Of a stretch of DNA of 64,000 nucleotides, positions 1-11,514 are shown piece by piece. The stretch's first letter is position 1. Every line of letters begins with the position of its first letter. The notes under the pieces are model-generated. The model worked only from the letters and a program-made list of their open reading frames with translations, was not told the origin of the DNA and searched no databases. The position numbers and the translations under genes were made by a program. The stretch comes from Cristatella mucedo (taxonomy: Eukaryota; Bryozoa; Phylactolaemata; Cristatellidae): positions 2,622,001 to 2,686,000 of the forward strand of contig WPIO01000047.1 of NCBI GenBank assembly GCA_009760855.2. The letters run 5' to 3'.

Positions 1-3000
1 GATAGCTAAAAGCCTCCATCATGCAGCAGACGTCCGTGCAGCTATATCAGGATGAGGCCATTTATCTGTCAGACGACAGTGTGCCATCTCCAATCACTAT
101 TACTTTGATTCGTGGAGGACCACAGCCTCCGATGGTTTATCCAGTTATTTGCAAGATTACAGGAAAGGTCAATCGAGTTCTTCGAAGGCAGTTCACAAAT
201 ACCCATTGTTAGGCAGTCTAGCTGTCACTAAGTCAAAGCGGTGTCTCAAATTAACTGTAGCGTTTGACTGTACTTAAAATGACATGGGCGGTACTGCTCA
301 ACAGATATATTTGTTCAGACATGGCGTCGTGACCATGTGTGCACACCGGAGTGTGAACACTGCCCTGCCGGTTCTTCAAACGTTACATATACGCCACTCG
401 CAGCACCAAACGGTGCATCCTCGACAGTTTACCAATGGATGCGTATCACATTGTACTTTATAATCTATGCTATTTAGGTCTATTTATATCACATGTTGCT
501 AGCGGAATGCGATATATGACGTGACTGTCAGCTAGAACTGATACAAGAGTAAAACTACCAAAAAGCTGATATCATTTGGGAGAAAGAGATTTTAAATACT
601 GTTGTAGTAGTCTAAGGCTACAATGTCAGCAATAGGACTGTGCAGAGTGAATTTAGAGACGGTGTGAGATTCTTAAGTGTTGTATTTTTTCCTAAACTTT
701 CGTAAAAGCAAAATGAAACCATGCTAAATTTGTATCGGTCCATACTTTGTCGCATAGGGTGCTTGTAGTATCACAAGTACGGCCTATTTCAGTCAGCTAG
801 TTTGTTATTTACATGCTTCTATCAAACCTATAATCTTTAATGGCTGATGCTAATAATTTTCATGAATGAATGACAGTTGCAACATCACATAAGAAAATTA
901 ATTAATTAGCCGCTTTATTTAGTGAAGCTCATTGCATTATGTAAGCAATAATACTTTCCATCATTATATTAAACTTAATTAGCTCCGTCGGATATAGAAA
1001 TGTCTATTTAGGCAATATAAAAAAGCTGGAGAGTCAGCACATTTATTTGAGAGAGATAACATGCTCAGTGTAACCACACGTTAGCACAAAAGACAAATTC
1101 ACGGGGACCGATACAATACTGTTAGTAAAAGATTTTATTTTAGCCCAATTCTAAACTTTATCAATTCATGCAACATTTTAGCATCAGCCGGGAATGAGTA
1201 CTGCGCTTTGGGAGAAAACAGTTAAAGGTACAGCATACAAAAGATTTGAAGATGGTTTGAGGCACAGCTTAAATAATTGAGGCTGAAGAGCTGGTGGCTT
1301 AATGCCAAACCTCTTTTAGGATTATTATTGATTGCTAACATGGCGGAAGGCAAAAATTGGCGTAACAGTAAAAGACGTAATCTTAAGTCATCGCATAGCT
1401 TGACTGATTGCCAGCGCCGGTCATTGACAAGTGGGGTGACGTGGCTTATACAAATTTTGAAGAAAGACAAGCATGTCTGCGGAGTTCGTTCTGCAGAGAA
1501 ATCGTTATTAAATTAAGATTAACTGTGGGAGCACTCTGCTTAGGTAAATTGGTTCAGGTAGTCAGTCCGACAAAGGTCTACGTGAATGCATTTGATGGCC
1601 GTTTTTGATCGACATGACACAAGTTATGCACCTGATTTGATTGATACCATGTTCTCTTAAGGCGTTATGTAAGTTAACTATATTTCTTAATATTATAAGC
1701 TTATATAAATGATGCACATCATTTATTCCACTACTTGGTAAGTATAAGGTTATTTAGCCTCTAAAATAACATGCTTTAATTGTTAGCAAGCTGATGATAT
1801 GTCTGGGCGATAGCTTTAGTTTTAATATCGAAATAATATTTTGTAGCAATAAACTTTACCTTGCCGAAAGCTTGCAGGATTGAGAGAATATTGTTCACTC
1901 TTCCATATGTGTTTAATGACTGACGCCAGAAAAACTTTGCGTTTCTTGCTCTAGAGTCTGGCTCTTTTAGCACACGATGTTTTTTGCAGAACGCTGAAGC
2001 AACTGCATCAAATAAACTGGAATACACATTTTAGTAGAGATTTATTGACATGAGTAGCTACATAGCCAGAATAATTAGATAGAGGGTTTCATTTCTTCGT
2101 AAATTAGGCACAGTCAGCTCTACCAAAACTTTAACCTTCGTCAGCACTTGGATGGCCAGTGATTATTGAAGATTAACTATGAAGACAAACATAGTAACGT
2201 GACATGCTGCTGTTAACCACTAGCTAAGACAATAATTTCACTTAAGTTTATCTCGCAGAGTTATGGTTACTCCTTCCTTTTCATCTAGGCGTGCTACTTG
2301 AAAACGACTTGCTGTCAGATGAGCAAATTACCTTCACCACTATGTTGGCCTATCTTCTGCAAAGAAGCATTGAAAAAAGAGCCTTTCTAGATTAGGCGAC
2401 TGCAATCAAAATATATTTTGTGTTTTTGGCATATAATCTCAATTATTTTGATTGGATTAGTCCCATTTCTATTTTTGATGATATAACGGGTTTCTGGTCA
2501 GTGTGCTTGATCATCTGCAACCGGTTCAAGTTTCACCGGCTGGTCCTACCTGCTGTCACTAACATAGCTAGGACGTCAAAGACTACTCTCTGAGCTTCTT
2601 TCTTTGAGCTGACTTTCTGGCTTTATAAAAAGCTTCGTCTAGAAATCTGAATCGTCCATCTGGTTTCCAAGTAACTTCACCAGCTTTCTCTGGCCTACTT
2701 ATCTGACTGGTTGCTCCTCTTGTGTGATCTCTCGTCAGCTAGTCCTCTACGGCTAATTGTCATGCAGCTCCTCTCACACAAATTGAATCCTTGTTGATAT
2801 GGCATCCAGTTGGGTATGCGTATTCCTGATCTCTCTTTGGGCTTTTGTCTCTGCATGCAGTGATTAACCAAATTTCAAGACTGATAAATATATACAACTA
2901 GATTATTGTTTGCCGTGTTGCATGCTCTCATTATCTCTAAATAAGTAACTATACACAGAATACTAATCCAATTTTCTTCAGTCCATGCTTGGTACGGTAC

Positions 3001-3547
3001 CACTGCTTCTTCAGAATTGATTCATAGAGCTAAGAAACTCACCTAAAACAGTACGAAAGCCACACCATCAGTTTGCATGCAAACGAGACGTGAAATTCAC
3101 TCCCAATATTTCGTGAGCTTTTCTGATTTGACACGCAGAAGAAAATCAATCCATCATTGAAAATTTGGTAAGTTTAAACTTGGCGTTGCAGCCACCTATT
3201 TAGTGCAACCAATCACTGCCTAAAGAGGTTAATACTGAACCAATCTTTGGTATCATTGCTTTCTCAGTTGCCCCGCCACCTTTCTTCAACCCAAATCGTA
3301 CATTTGAAGTCATTAAGTAAGTGCTCATGATTAAGAAGTGTTGTAATCCTTACCTATGAGATGGGATTACTGCAATGCCTGATATTAACTAGGTTGCTGT
3401 AACTATGTTTTCTTTGTTGTTTAGCTTTATTGTACGAAATTGTGATGGTAGGATACTATTTTCCCCAAAAAAGGAACTTTAAATTAACTGCATAAATTAA
3501 TTTAGACAATTCTTCTAATTTTAACTCATAAAATTGCTTAATTTTAG
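1..3547. other. No recognisable gene; probable semaphorin intron or intergenic
   Basis: AT-rich sequence without a recognisable exon. An open frame on the + strand (21-212, 63 codons) at the very edge resembles no family I know and has an in-frame stop just upstream. The only argument that the stretch belongs to the semaphorin gene is that an internal exon of that gene begins at 3548, so its earlier exons must lie further left. No repeat family seen elsewhere in the window was recognised here. Confidence 0.4.
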
Positions 3548-6500
3548 TGCGACAACACTTTAAACCGAACAGACAGCTGGGAGTATGGTGACAATAGACT
3601 GCTTGTCACAAGCGTGACGCCCGTTACAGGGATGCCGATTTTCTTTCTGACAGATCACAGGTGAGATTACAGCGGACAGTATTTAAATTACTATAAGTTT
3701 CTTCTTTGTCACTTGGTCCGTATAAAATTTACATTGAAAACAGTTTGATTCGAATTTTACAAAGAGCGAGTACTGTTAGTTTCAAACGTGTGCTAGCACC
3801 GACAAGCCCCTAATGGAATGGCTTATGCTTAAGAAAAATAAGAATAAAGAGAATCACTCTTTTCATGACCATACGGTAATATATTCAGATGTTTTAATTG
3901 CAAAATACAGACAACTAGTCATTTCAGACAAAATAATCTATTTGAGAAGGCAGCCAAAGCATTACTAAAATCTCGTGCATTTTTAAGACTGTCAATAAAT
4001 TTAAAGCCTGACCTTAGTTTATGCAAGAATAAGATTGTATTACCATCATATCAGATTCGATTTTTCCATTAACAAGTTACTAAAATGAAGCTGAGTTTTG
4101 AATGTCTCGAACTCACCAATAGCAGTCTGAATTTCTGTTACAAAAACTTTGGCTAAAATGCTGTTATAGAACAGAACTGCATTTGAATATTTTTTATTTT
4201 TACGGCCGAATTCAGACATGCGATAAGCCCTATTGAATTCAGCGGGATTTGTATTCACAAGTGGCCCTATGGTTGTGCAAAAGAAGCTCCAGTTCAGTGG
4301 GTTGCATAACTCTGGCCAAAGCAATTGCCTGCTAATCTCACTTTCAATCACTCATTCTTGCTCAATTGTCAGTCAACCTTTGCAAATAGAAATTAAAATC
4401 CTTAAATCAAATGAAGCCTATTGAATAAATTTGTCGCGTACAATCATCAATTATGGCTTAAAATTCTAGCCGAGTAAAAGACTTGTCAGTGATAATACTA
4501 ATTAATCAGCCGGGCCATCATGTAAAGTCTTTAAGCTTAGAGAAATGTGAGTTTCGCGTGAAGAAGTTAATGAATGCCATCAGTAAATATTTTAAAGTTA
4601 AAAATTTGGTGAAAATTTTGTAATTCAGTCACCTCAGAAATATTTCCTTTGGGAGCTGCATTCATTAGTCCTTACAGCGCCCCACGAAAGGTTTGCATAT
4701 TAACTGGACAAATCATCAAACTGAAACAAGCCGGCTGACATATGGATTTTTGTACTTCATCGTTCAGGCTGAGTATATGTCCAGGTGATAATCACAGTGG
4801 TAGTTCTCTCACACACCGATCGCCTCTGAGGAATTCATTAAGAGTTGAAATGAAATGTACTGTATCTCCGTCTGAAACTCCACAAAGTCATAAGGACCAT
4901 GTGGGTGTTAAGCAGGAGAGTTCCATCAGTAACAGTTACTGGCTTTATATTAGGGATAGATATTACATAAAAAATACTTCCTTTGTAGAGACACATCAGC
5001 AAGCTGCATTGCCTTTAGCTTCCTGGTAACAATTGTGAAAGATTTGCTAGAGTTCAGTACACTGTGCTTCTGCAATATTTTGATATTGCAACGAGTGCGG
5101 TGTAGTTATTAGTTGACCAGGTTAATCGGAGACTGTTGCTTCGAGATACAATTTATTCAACCATTTCACTTCAGATGTAACTCTCGATATCCAGTCCTTC
5201 TCGGAATATCAGTTAAGCGAATTAAATGTTTGGTGTGAGCACTCTGACTAGGAATTCAATAATTCAGAAGGATAAAGTTAAGATTATTAAAAAAGGATAT
5301 GAATTTTTAATAGCTCAGTAAAGATGTTGACAGTTTCTCAAAAGTTCTGTCAACTTTAACTTCAAACAAAAGAAGGCCGATGAAAGAAACCACCAATTAA
5401 TTTGAGCAACACCTTAAGAAAAGTTAGCCGTTCTAGACAAGAAATGAAAATTGTAACTGAATGAGGCAGTTCTAAGATATTGCAGCACTACTCAAGCTTA
5501 CACTAAGGACGATTAATAGAAAGCTACGAGCAATTGTCACTCGGTAACCTGGATAATGAGTTTGACCTTTCCTAAGCTGTAATCGGCAGCAGGATAAGAA
5601 CAGGTGTGGTACGCTCTTGGGACATAAGCTGCTTTGGTTCATTTATCTTGACTACAGACTGACCCAAGATCTCATTTACAAGCAAAATAAAATTTCAAGT
5701 AGTTTAGATTTAGGCTTCCCGCCGCCACAGTAGTCTTTTGAGACTACGGTCAATTACAGGCACAAATAGCTTATTAGATATGTCGTAGACATTATTTCAT
5801 ATCTTACAAAATTACCAAAGCCTGAAAATCAGTACCGAAAAACAAACACTTGTTCTTCATGCTAAGAATCATGCAGCGATATAATCATGCGAAGAATCAA
5901 GCTCCGTGCAGCGAATACCTTAATTTCCCCTAAACGTCGCTCAGTTTAAGTAAACTGCTCATTTGCGAATTTTTGGTGGATGAAAATTTATAAATCGTGA
6001 TGAAGGGAAGAAACTAAATTTTTTGGTACATGGCCCTAGAGAAATTGGCCTATTTTCTTTGTATTGTTTCAACTGTTGCACGCTTCAGTGCATTTTATTA
6101 CCTAATAGTTCAACTTGCTAGCTACCCTCAGATTCCTCTTTTGTTTTCGCGTGTTTGTCTAAAAATTATACTGTATGATAAAAATAATAATTATTATTAT
6201 AATAAGCATAATAACTCATTTGTATACTTGGATGCTTGTTCTATTTTACCTAAGCACGACACCTTCCTTGTCATTCACTCGTGGCCATTCATTGTCATTC
6301 ACATGAGGTATTTCATTTTCTGCAAAAATTCATAAAACCAATGAATACAGATTTAGTTATTTTTCAGCTTATTAAAAGAAAAATTCATATTGCCGCAAAA
6401 ATTTTTTTAGGCCACTGTACTCGAGTCTATGATTTGATCATTGGTTATGTGTTTCTTACTTTTGAATTTCGATTCCTACTGAAATTATTCAGGAATAATA

Positions 6501-8892
6501 CCATTATTATTCACTTATTGCAGGTAATGCAAGCAAGCAGAGTCATAGCCACCAGCATTCGGCTCTATACAATTTTCTTTTTTCGCTTGTTACATTCTCA
6601 ATCGTTAAAACGGATGACCAGACCCAAAAAAATAATGAGGTAGTTCTGCTCTTATTCAAAATAATTCTTGGCTCCGAGACACGCAGCTGACGGCCCACAC
6701 TCGTTTCGGTCCTTTGAATGCTCATATTTTAATTTGTGCTTACTGAAGATTAACCTAAGAAAGCGTTTTAACTATTTTCGCATTTAAATCCTCAGCAACG
6801 CTCAGCAAAAGCAGCTCTCAGAGCTGTGAGATGAGTTAATGCATACTGTGACGTAGCACTGCACACACAGCAGCGTACTGAATCTCATTCTGTAACTCCA
6901 CGAAGCTAAAAATACTACGGGTGCTACACAGAAGCCTGCACCATTTCTTAGAAATATTTTTGTTAAGAAAATGCAGGAAAAAACTTCCGGAAACTCGTCC
7001 TGTAACGTTAAAAGCAGCACATTAACTCTTCATGAATTTTGTTATTTGCGAGTGCTTGGTCTAAATTATGAAAATAAATTCATGCCCTTTCGTTATATTT
7101 CACATTCGATGATAATTTATGACAGTAAATATTTCCTATTCATTCCACGATAGGAGGAAGGTGTAACGTCAGCCATAAATAAATAATAAATAAAACTAAC
7201 CAACTAGTTATTGGCAAACCCAGTGTGATTCACAAATTGGAAAGGCTGACACTCAAAATTGGCTATGCCAGCATATCTCCAGTTGAATCAGCTCAAAATC
7301 GAGGTGTAATATTCCAAGGCGACCTCTCGTTAGACGACCATATCAGCACCACAGTCAAATCTGCCTACTTTCAACTACACAATATTGCTAAAATTAGGGC
7401 TTGTTTAGATAAGGATACCTCGTCTAAGTTGGTCCATGCATTCATGACATCCCGTCTCGACTTCTGCAACTCACTGCTTACTGGCCTACCAGCATGTGCG
7501 ATCAGGCAATTGCAGCTGGTGCAAAACTCTGCAGCTAGGCTTGTCTTTCGTGAACGTAGCAGTTGCCACGTTACAGCACTTCTCACCGAACTGCCCTGGC
7601 TACCAGTCAAGCAACGGATCGACTTCAAGGTTTTGTCGCTCACTTTTAGGTCCTTTCATTCTTTGGCTCCTGTCTATCTCTCAGACATATACCCCCATCA
7701 GGCCAAGCATCGTACCACCTGCTTTTCGGAATCCAGCAGTGTGCAAATACCTCGTACAAACCTCAAATCCTTTGGAGACCATGCATTCAGTTCGTTCGCT
7801 CCCCAAGTCTGGAACTCCCTCCCGACCTGCGTCAGAACATCCCCTGACCTGACCACATTAAAAAGAATTTAAAAACACACCTATTTACTGCAGCATTTAG
7901 TGGGTCCCTGTGATTTGTCCTTCACGTGCTTATGAGTGCTAACACCGTGCAGGCTGCCACTAACCACATTTGCATTCTGGCCCTATGCATGTCACCCCTA
8001 ACCGTGTTATTATTTTGTTTGTTTTTCAAGCATGATTTTACTCACCATTTAATTGCATTCAATTTGCAGCAAATGTAAAGCGCCTAGAGAGAGATAAAGT
8101 TCTCTGAGGGCGCTTTATCAAATGCATTGTTATTGTTAATTTAAATACATGAATTCAGTAGGCGTGACCAAGAAAGCATGCCTTTCGTGCTAACCCAGTT
8201 TAATATTAACATATAGAAATTTTGTAATTTTCTGAAAACTGTAAGTAATATATTTTTAACAAGATCGTTTCATACCAATTCTCATACTGTTATTTCATAT
8301 GGGTATGAATATGTTATGGTAGCTTCCTCTTTTAATTGCTGAAACTCTTAGCAAACGCTCTATATCATAATAAATTGAACACATTTTACCTGCCGTACTA
8401 ATGTTAACTTTAATTCGTTGACATTTATTTCAGCTACACACTGACTCAAATAGTGGTTGACTGGCAAGTTAGGGCACAGAATGGCAGGTTTTACGACATC
8501 CTTCACGTTGGAACTGGTAAAACAACTTGTAGCTATTTTATATGCTCGTGCTCTAAATTATGCAAGAGCCGAACTAAATATTATTTTTAATTTTTAGATG
8601 ATGGTAGAATTTTAAAGCTTGTCAATATCGGGCAAGGTGGTCCCACAAGCTTTTCCATCGTTGAGGCTAGAACCTTCTCTGCAGAAGGAAAGGCTGTTGG
8701 CGAATTAAGGTTGATCACTGTTCGAGATCCTCCGGGATCAAAGATCCTTCTTGTGAACACGTTTGAAAGCATTGTAAAGCTTTCAGTGGAGACATGTAAT
8801 CAGTGGAAAACCTGTGAGTCATGCGTATCACTGCGAGACCCATACTGCTCCTGGGATTTACAACTACTTCAATGTGTTTCATCCTACAATAG
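3548..8892 (+). CDS. Semaphorin, partial: three internal exons (end of Sema domain, PSI domain)
   Basis: Semaphorins are secreted or membrane-bound guidance ligands that bind plexins through a seven-bladed Sema propeller followed by a Cys-rich PSI domain. Three exons join in phase: 3548-3660 (113 bp, ends phase 2), 8434-8516 (83 bp) and 8598-8892 (295 bp). The split codons AG/C (Ser) and G/AT (Asp) are restored cleanly. The joined product reads through the last Sema blades, including YTLTQIVVDW and HVGTDDGRILKLV, where the family has FTxIVVD and GTDDGxVLK. It continues into the PSI Cys pattern CNQWKTCESCVSLRDPYCSWD at 8793-8855. All three exons have AG acceptors and GT donors. The earlier Sema blades and the rest of PSI, with any TM or TSP repeats, were not found, so class (1, 2, 5 or other) is unassigned. 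The introns are 4.8 kb and 81 bp. Confidence 0.85.
4853..4925 (+). repeat. Short dispersed repeat, copy 1 of 3
   Basis: About 70 bp closely matching 58678-58747 and, more weakly, 6881-6935. The shared core reads TCTGAAACTCCACAAAG followed by a GGGTG(T/C)TA segment. The copies share order and spacing, so common origin is likelier than chance. I could not tie it to a known LINE or SINE. Confidence 0.55.
6881..6935 (+). repeat. Short dispersed repeat, copy 2 of 3
   Basis: A diverged copy of the 4853-4925 repeat. It shares the ACTCCACRAAG core and the GGGTGCTACRCAG segment with the copy at 58678-58747, and lies in the same semaphorin intron. Confidence 0.4.
7200..8140 (+). mobile_element. 5'-truncated CR1/L2-type LINE (end of RT ORF plus 3' tail)
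   Basis: The frame 7225-7872 encodes about 215 residues of the region downstream of the reverse transcriptase catalytic core. It matches the family's thumb region (LGVIFQGDLSLDDHI, then LQLVQNSAARLVF, LPWLPVKQRIDFKVL and APQVWNSLPTCVRTSPDL). It is followed by a 3' UTR ending in the conserved hairpin tail (AAAGCGCCTAGAGAGAGAT and GAGGGCGCTTTATCAA, 8078-8126) and a short TTATTG run. The copy begins mid-ORF, as expected from incomplete reverse transcription. It sits in the semaphorin intron in the sense orientation. The same piece is found at 20997-21900 (+), 24518-24918 (-) and 63301-64000 (-). Confidence 0.85.
8598..8892 (+). CDS. Semaphorin exon carrying the Sema-PSI junction
   Basis: This exon of 97 codons plus split codons begins after TTTTTAG and ends at AG/GTTTGT. 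Its first part, DDGRILKLVNIG, is the penultimate strand region of the Sema propeller. The stretch ILLVNTFESIVKLSVETC leads into the PSI domain, with Cys spacing C-x5-C-x2-C-x8-C followed by SWD, as in semaphorins and plexins. The PSI domain is completed by an exon I could not locate downstream. The intact frame and correct phases argue against a pseudogene. Confidence 0.87.
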
Positions 8893-10404
8893 GTTTGTCA
8901 CTATTGTATTAATGCAGAAACATTGTTCGGATCCTAAATTTAAAGCACTATTACATTTATTAGTTTATGTGGCACTAGCAGCTGTTTGGTATCCAAAGGT
9001 CTATTTATTGACTACGTGTGGTGGTCGTGCTGATTGCGTATGTTGATGACATCAACAATAATAATTTGCACGATTCACGCTTCAGCTAGACCAATTAACG
9101 ATAAAGGAAGCTCTAATCAATAAAATCCTAGGTCATGCTTAGGTAGGTAGAAAAAAGCTAGCCCATATCCTTCTTGGTGAAAAGTTAATATCTGCTTGAT
9201 TCAGCCTTGGAGTGGAAAAAACCTGATCAAATAATCTTGGATTAGCAAAATTCATCGGAGAGAAAGTTTAGAGAGTTCCGCTTCTGAACATGAAAATTTT
9301 AATTCAATGCCCGTTAAGTATGAAAATTTTATATTCAGCTTATTTTGCATATCTTGAATACTTTTCTACCGTCCTTTTAGTATCCAATTTTGTAATAAAA
9401 GGAGTTGCAATTAATCATTCTAATTTGTTTAGTCTGAATATGCTGCCATTGTGGTCGACTTAGATTATAGTTAGTAAATGCTTTAAGATTTCACTCAAAT
9501 CAGCACTGCAGTTTCAGCTATATCCTTACATCCATATGAGCGGATACACGTTTCACCGACAGTAGTATCACTTTTCTCGCATCATTTAAATTGTAACTCC
9601 CTGGATGCATACGGTAATGACGTTTGTCCCTATTTTATAGCGTTGGTACCAAGCTAAGGGTTATTTGTGTGAAGTCAAAAGCTTTTGTGGTTACTCTAAA
9701 CAGCTATTTTAGACAGAGACTCAGGTGACAATAGAAGCAGATTTATTATTAATAGGTCGTTTGATCTTTACTAAAAGAGCAGTGTTTATATGAAATAATC
9801 AGCTTGCTTTCAAAAATAAATCTTATTTAGTTAAGGCACAGCTAGTGGCATGCTTTAATCCTTCGATGCCTTCCCACAGGTCAAAGCCTCACAGTTCATT
9901 TGCTGCTCATACAGCTGACATAAGCGCTTAGATTACATCAAATTTCTGAAATATAATTCCCTGTATCTCTACCTATAGCTCCTTATTGCCACAAGCACCA
10001 ATTGGGTACTACTCAAGTTTTCCGTTGCCCAGTTAAAGCCTGAGATTTAATGGTTGTCAATGGGGTAGCCAACAAACAAAAGTTCAATAATCACAGATAA
10101 AGTAGTAAGCATCGCTGAGTCTGGAGAGCAAGTGATGACGTGAGTTGCAAGAAATTAGTAGCCAGGATTGGCATAGAAGAGTCTGCTTATGTGGCCAGCC
10201 AGTGAATAGATTTCGTTGGACAAAGAGGACAAACACCCACTGTTCACTACGTGAGACCCTGTGGACTAACACGTAGTGAGGATTAGTAGAAATACAATAT
10301 TGCACATAAATTTACTAGTCAATTACCTTTTGGTACACGATGCTTTTTGTAATCGAGTGAGCTTGCATGTAATTCTTACGTTAAGTTATAAGTTAGCTAG
10401 AACT

Positions 10405-10895
10405 GAAACTAGTGCCGTCTGCTACTCAGTAACCCTTCGCTCTGATTGGTGCACCAAAGTTGGGGGACCTCAACCTAGTACCGGCATAAGACGGAAGTTA
10501 GTCAGTTGTACTGTGATAGGCTACAATACATACTATTGCATCACGATCGCTGTTTTTATGTTTGTGTGCACGAGTTCGTGCATCTTGCTCAACAACAAAA
10601 GAATCGGTGCACTCGTATGCAACCGTAGTAAGCAAAGTTTAATTCATAATAACTCAAGTTAGACACTAACTTGAACAGGAATTCGTGCCATCTGCTACCA
10701 GCGAACGTTATGTTTCGATTGGCTCCATAACGTCGGATGGCCACATTCTTACCTTGTGGAGGAATTTCTCACATTAATTAATAGAGTACACAACTACACT
10801 CATCAATGTGTAATTATTAATTCAAGGCAGACGTCAAATCAAACAAAAGCTCCTGTCATCTGCGACTTAGGAACGCTACTCTCCGATTGGTTAGC
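10405..10895. repeat. Three imperfect direct repeats of about 40 bp
   Basis: A segment of the form GTGCCRTCTGCTAC followed about 15 bp later by (C/T)GATTGG occurs near 10410-10448, 10684-10723 and 10855-10890. The spacing is unequal (about 270 and 170 bp), so this is not a simple tandem array. It may be the sub-repeat of an unrecognised non-autonomous element. Confidence 0.4.
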
Positions 10896-11375
10896 TTTAT
10901 TTCTTGAGCCTACCAGAGGAAACGATGTGCTGTGATTGGCTGGCCAATGTAGTGAAGCCGCCATCTTGCTGGATGACTGTCTGTCTCGGTTTAATCAATA
11001 GGGATAATCTTGCTATACCTAGGTTTCTTAAAAACTGGTAATCAAACGAAACGTCGGTATTATTCCAGCTAGCATATCTTGGGAGATAGTATCACTTTGT
11101 TGGTCTATAGTGACCTTTAGTTAGAACACTCCATCAGCTCCACGGTCAAGTCGGAATAACATCACTGACAGGTGAGCGAACGCATAGAAAGCGAAAGCAT
11201 ATCTAACGTGGAACAGGAATTCTTTACATCAATTCCCGACGAATTTAACTCCTATTAGCACCTTATATAGTCTATGCAATAAGGTGTTTCTAGTTGATGA
11301 AAATCTTTGCAGCTAGGTTGTCTGTCTTATGTCAAGCAATTTATGAACATGCTAGCTTATTCAAAGCCTCTGTCG

Positions 11376-11514
11376 TGTAGTGATAGATGAGGCTTTACGG
11401 CTGTTACCACCATGTGCAGCAACAATAGAAGATTGTCCACAGCAGGATTCGAGCCCAAGACCTCGGAACCGAGGTCATGAAAATCAACCACCGAACCCTG
11501 TGTCATCACGACCC
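11376..11514 (-). mobile_element. tRNA-related SINE (family 1)
   Basis: On the minus strand this is a diverged tRNA-like head with a B-box-like segment (GGATTCGAGCC on the + strand at 11446-11456). It is followed by the body segment whose + strand reads GGCTTTACGGCTGTTACCACC. The same order occurs at 13872, 16966, 19268, 29840, 38795, 39640 and 52345. Confidence 0.7.

Larger units (their letters stand above)
3661..7199. other. Semaphorin intron, first part
   Basis: AT-rich intron sequence between the exons ending at 3660 and beginning at 8434. It holds two copies of a short dispersed repeat (4853-4925 and 6881-6935) but no other recognisable exon on either strand. Open frames such as 4046-4351 (-) and 6281-6643 (+) have AT-driven composition and no family resemblance. 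Confidence 0.5.

Noticed and set aside
21-212. 63-codon frame at the left edge
   Set aside because: Unrecognised, truncated context, and an in-frame stop immediately upstream. It could be an exon, but nothing supports it.
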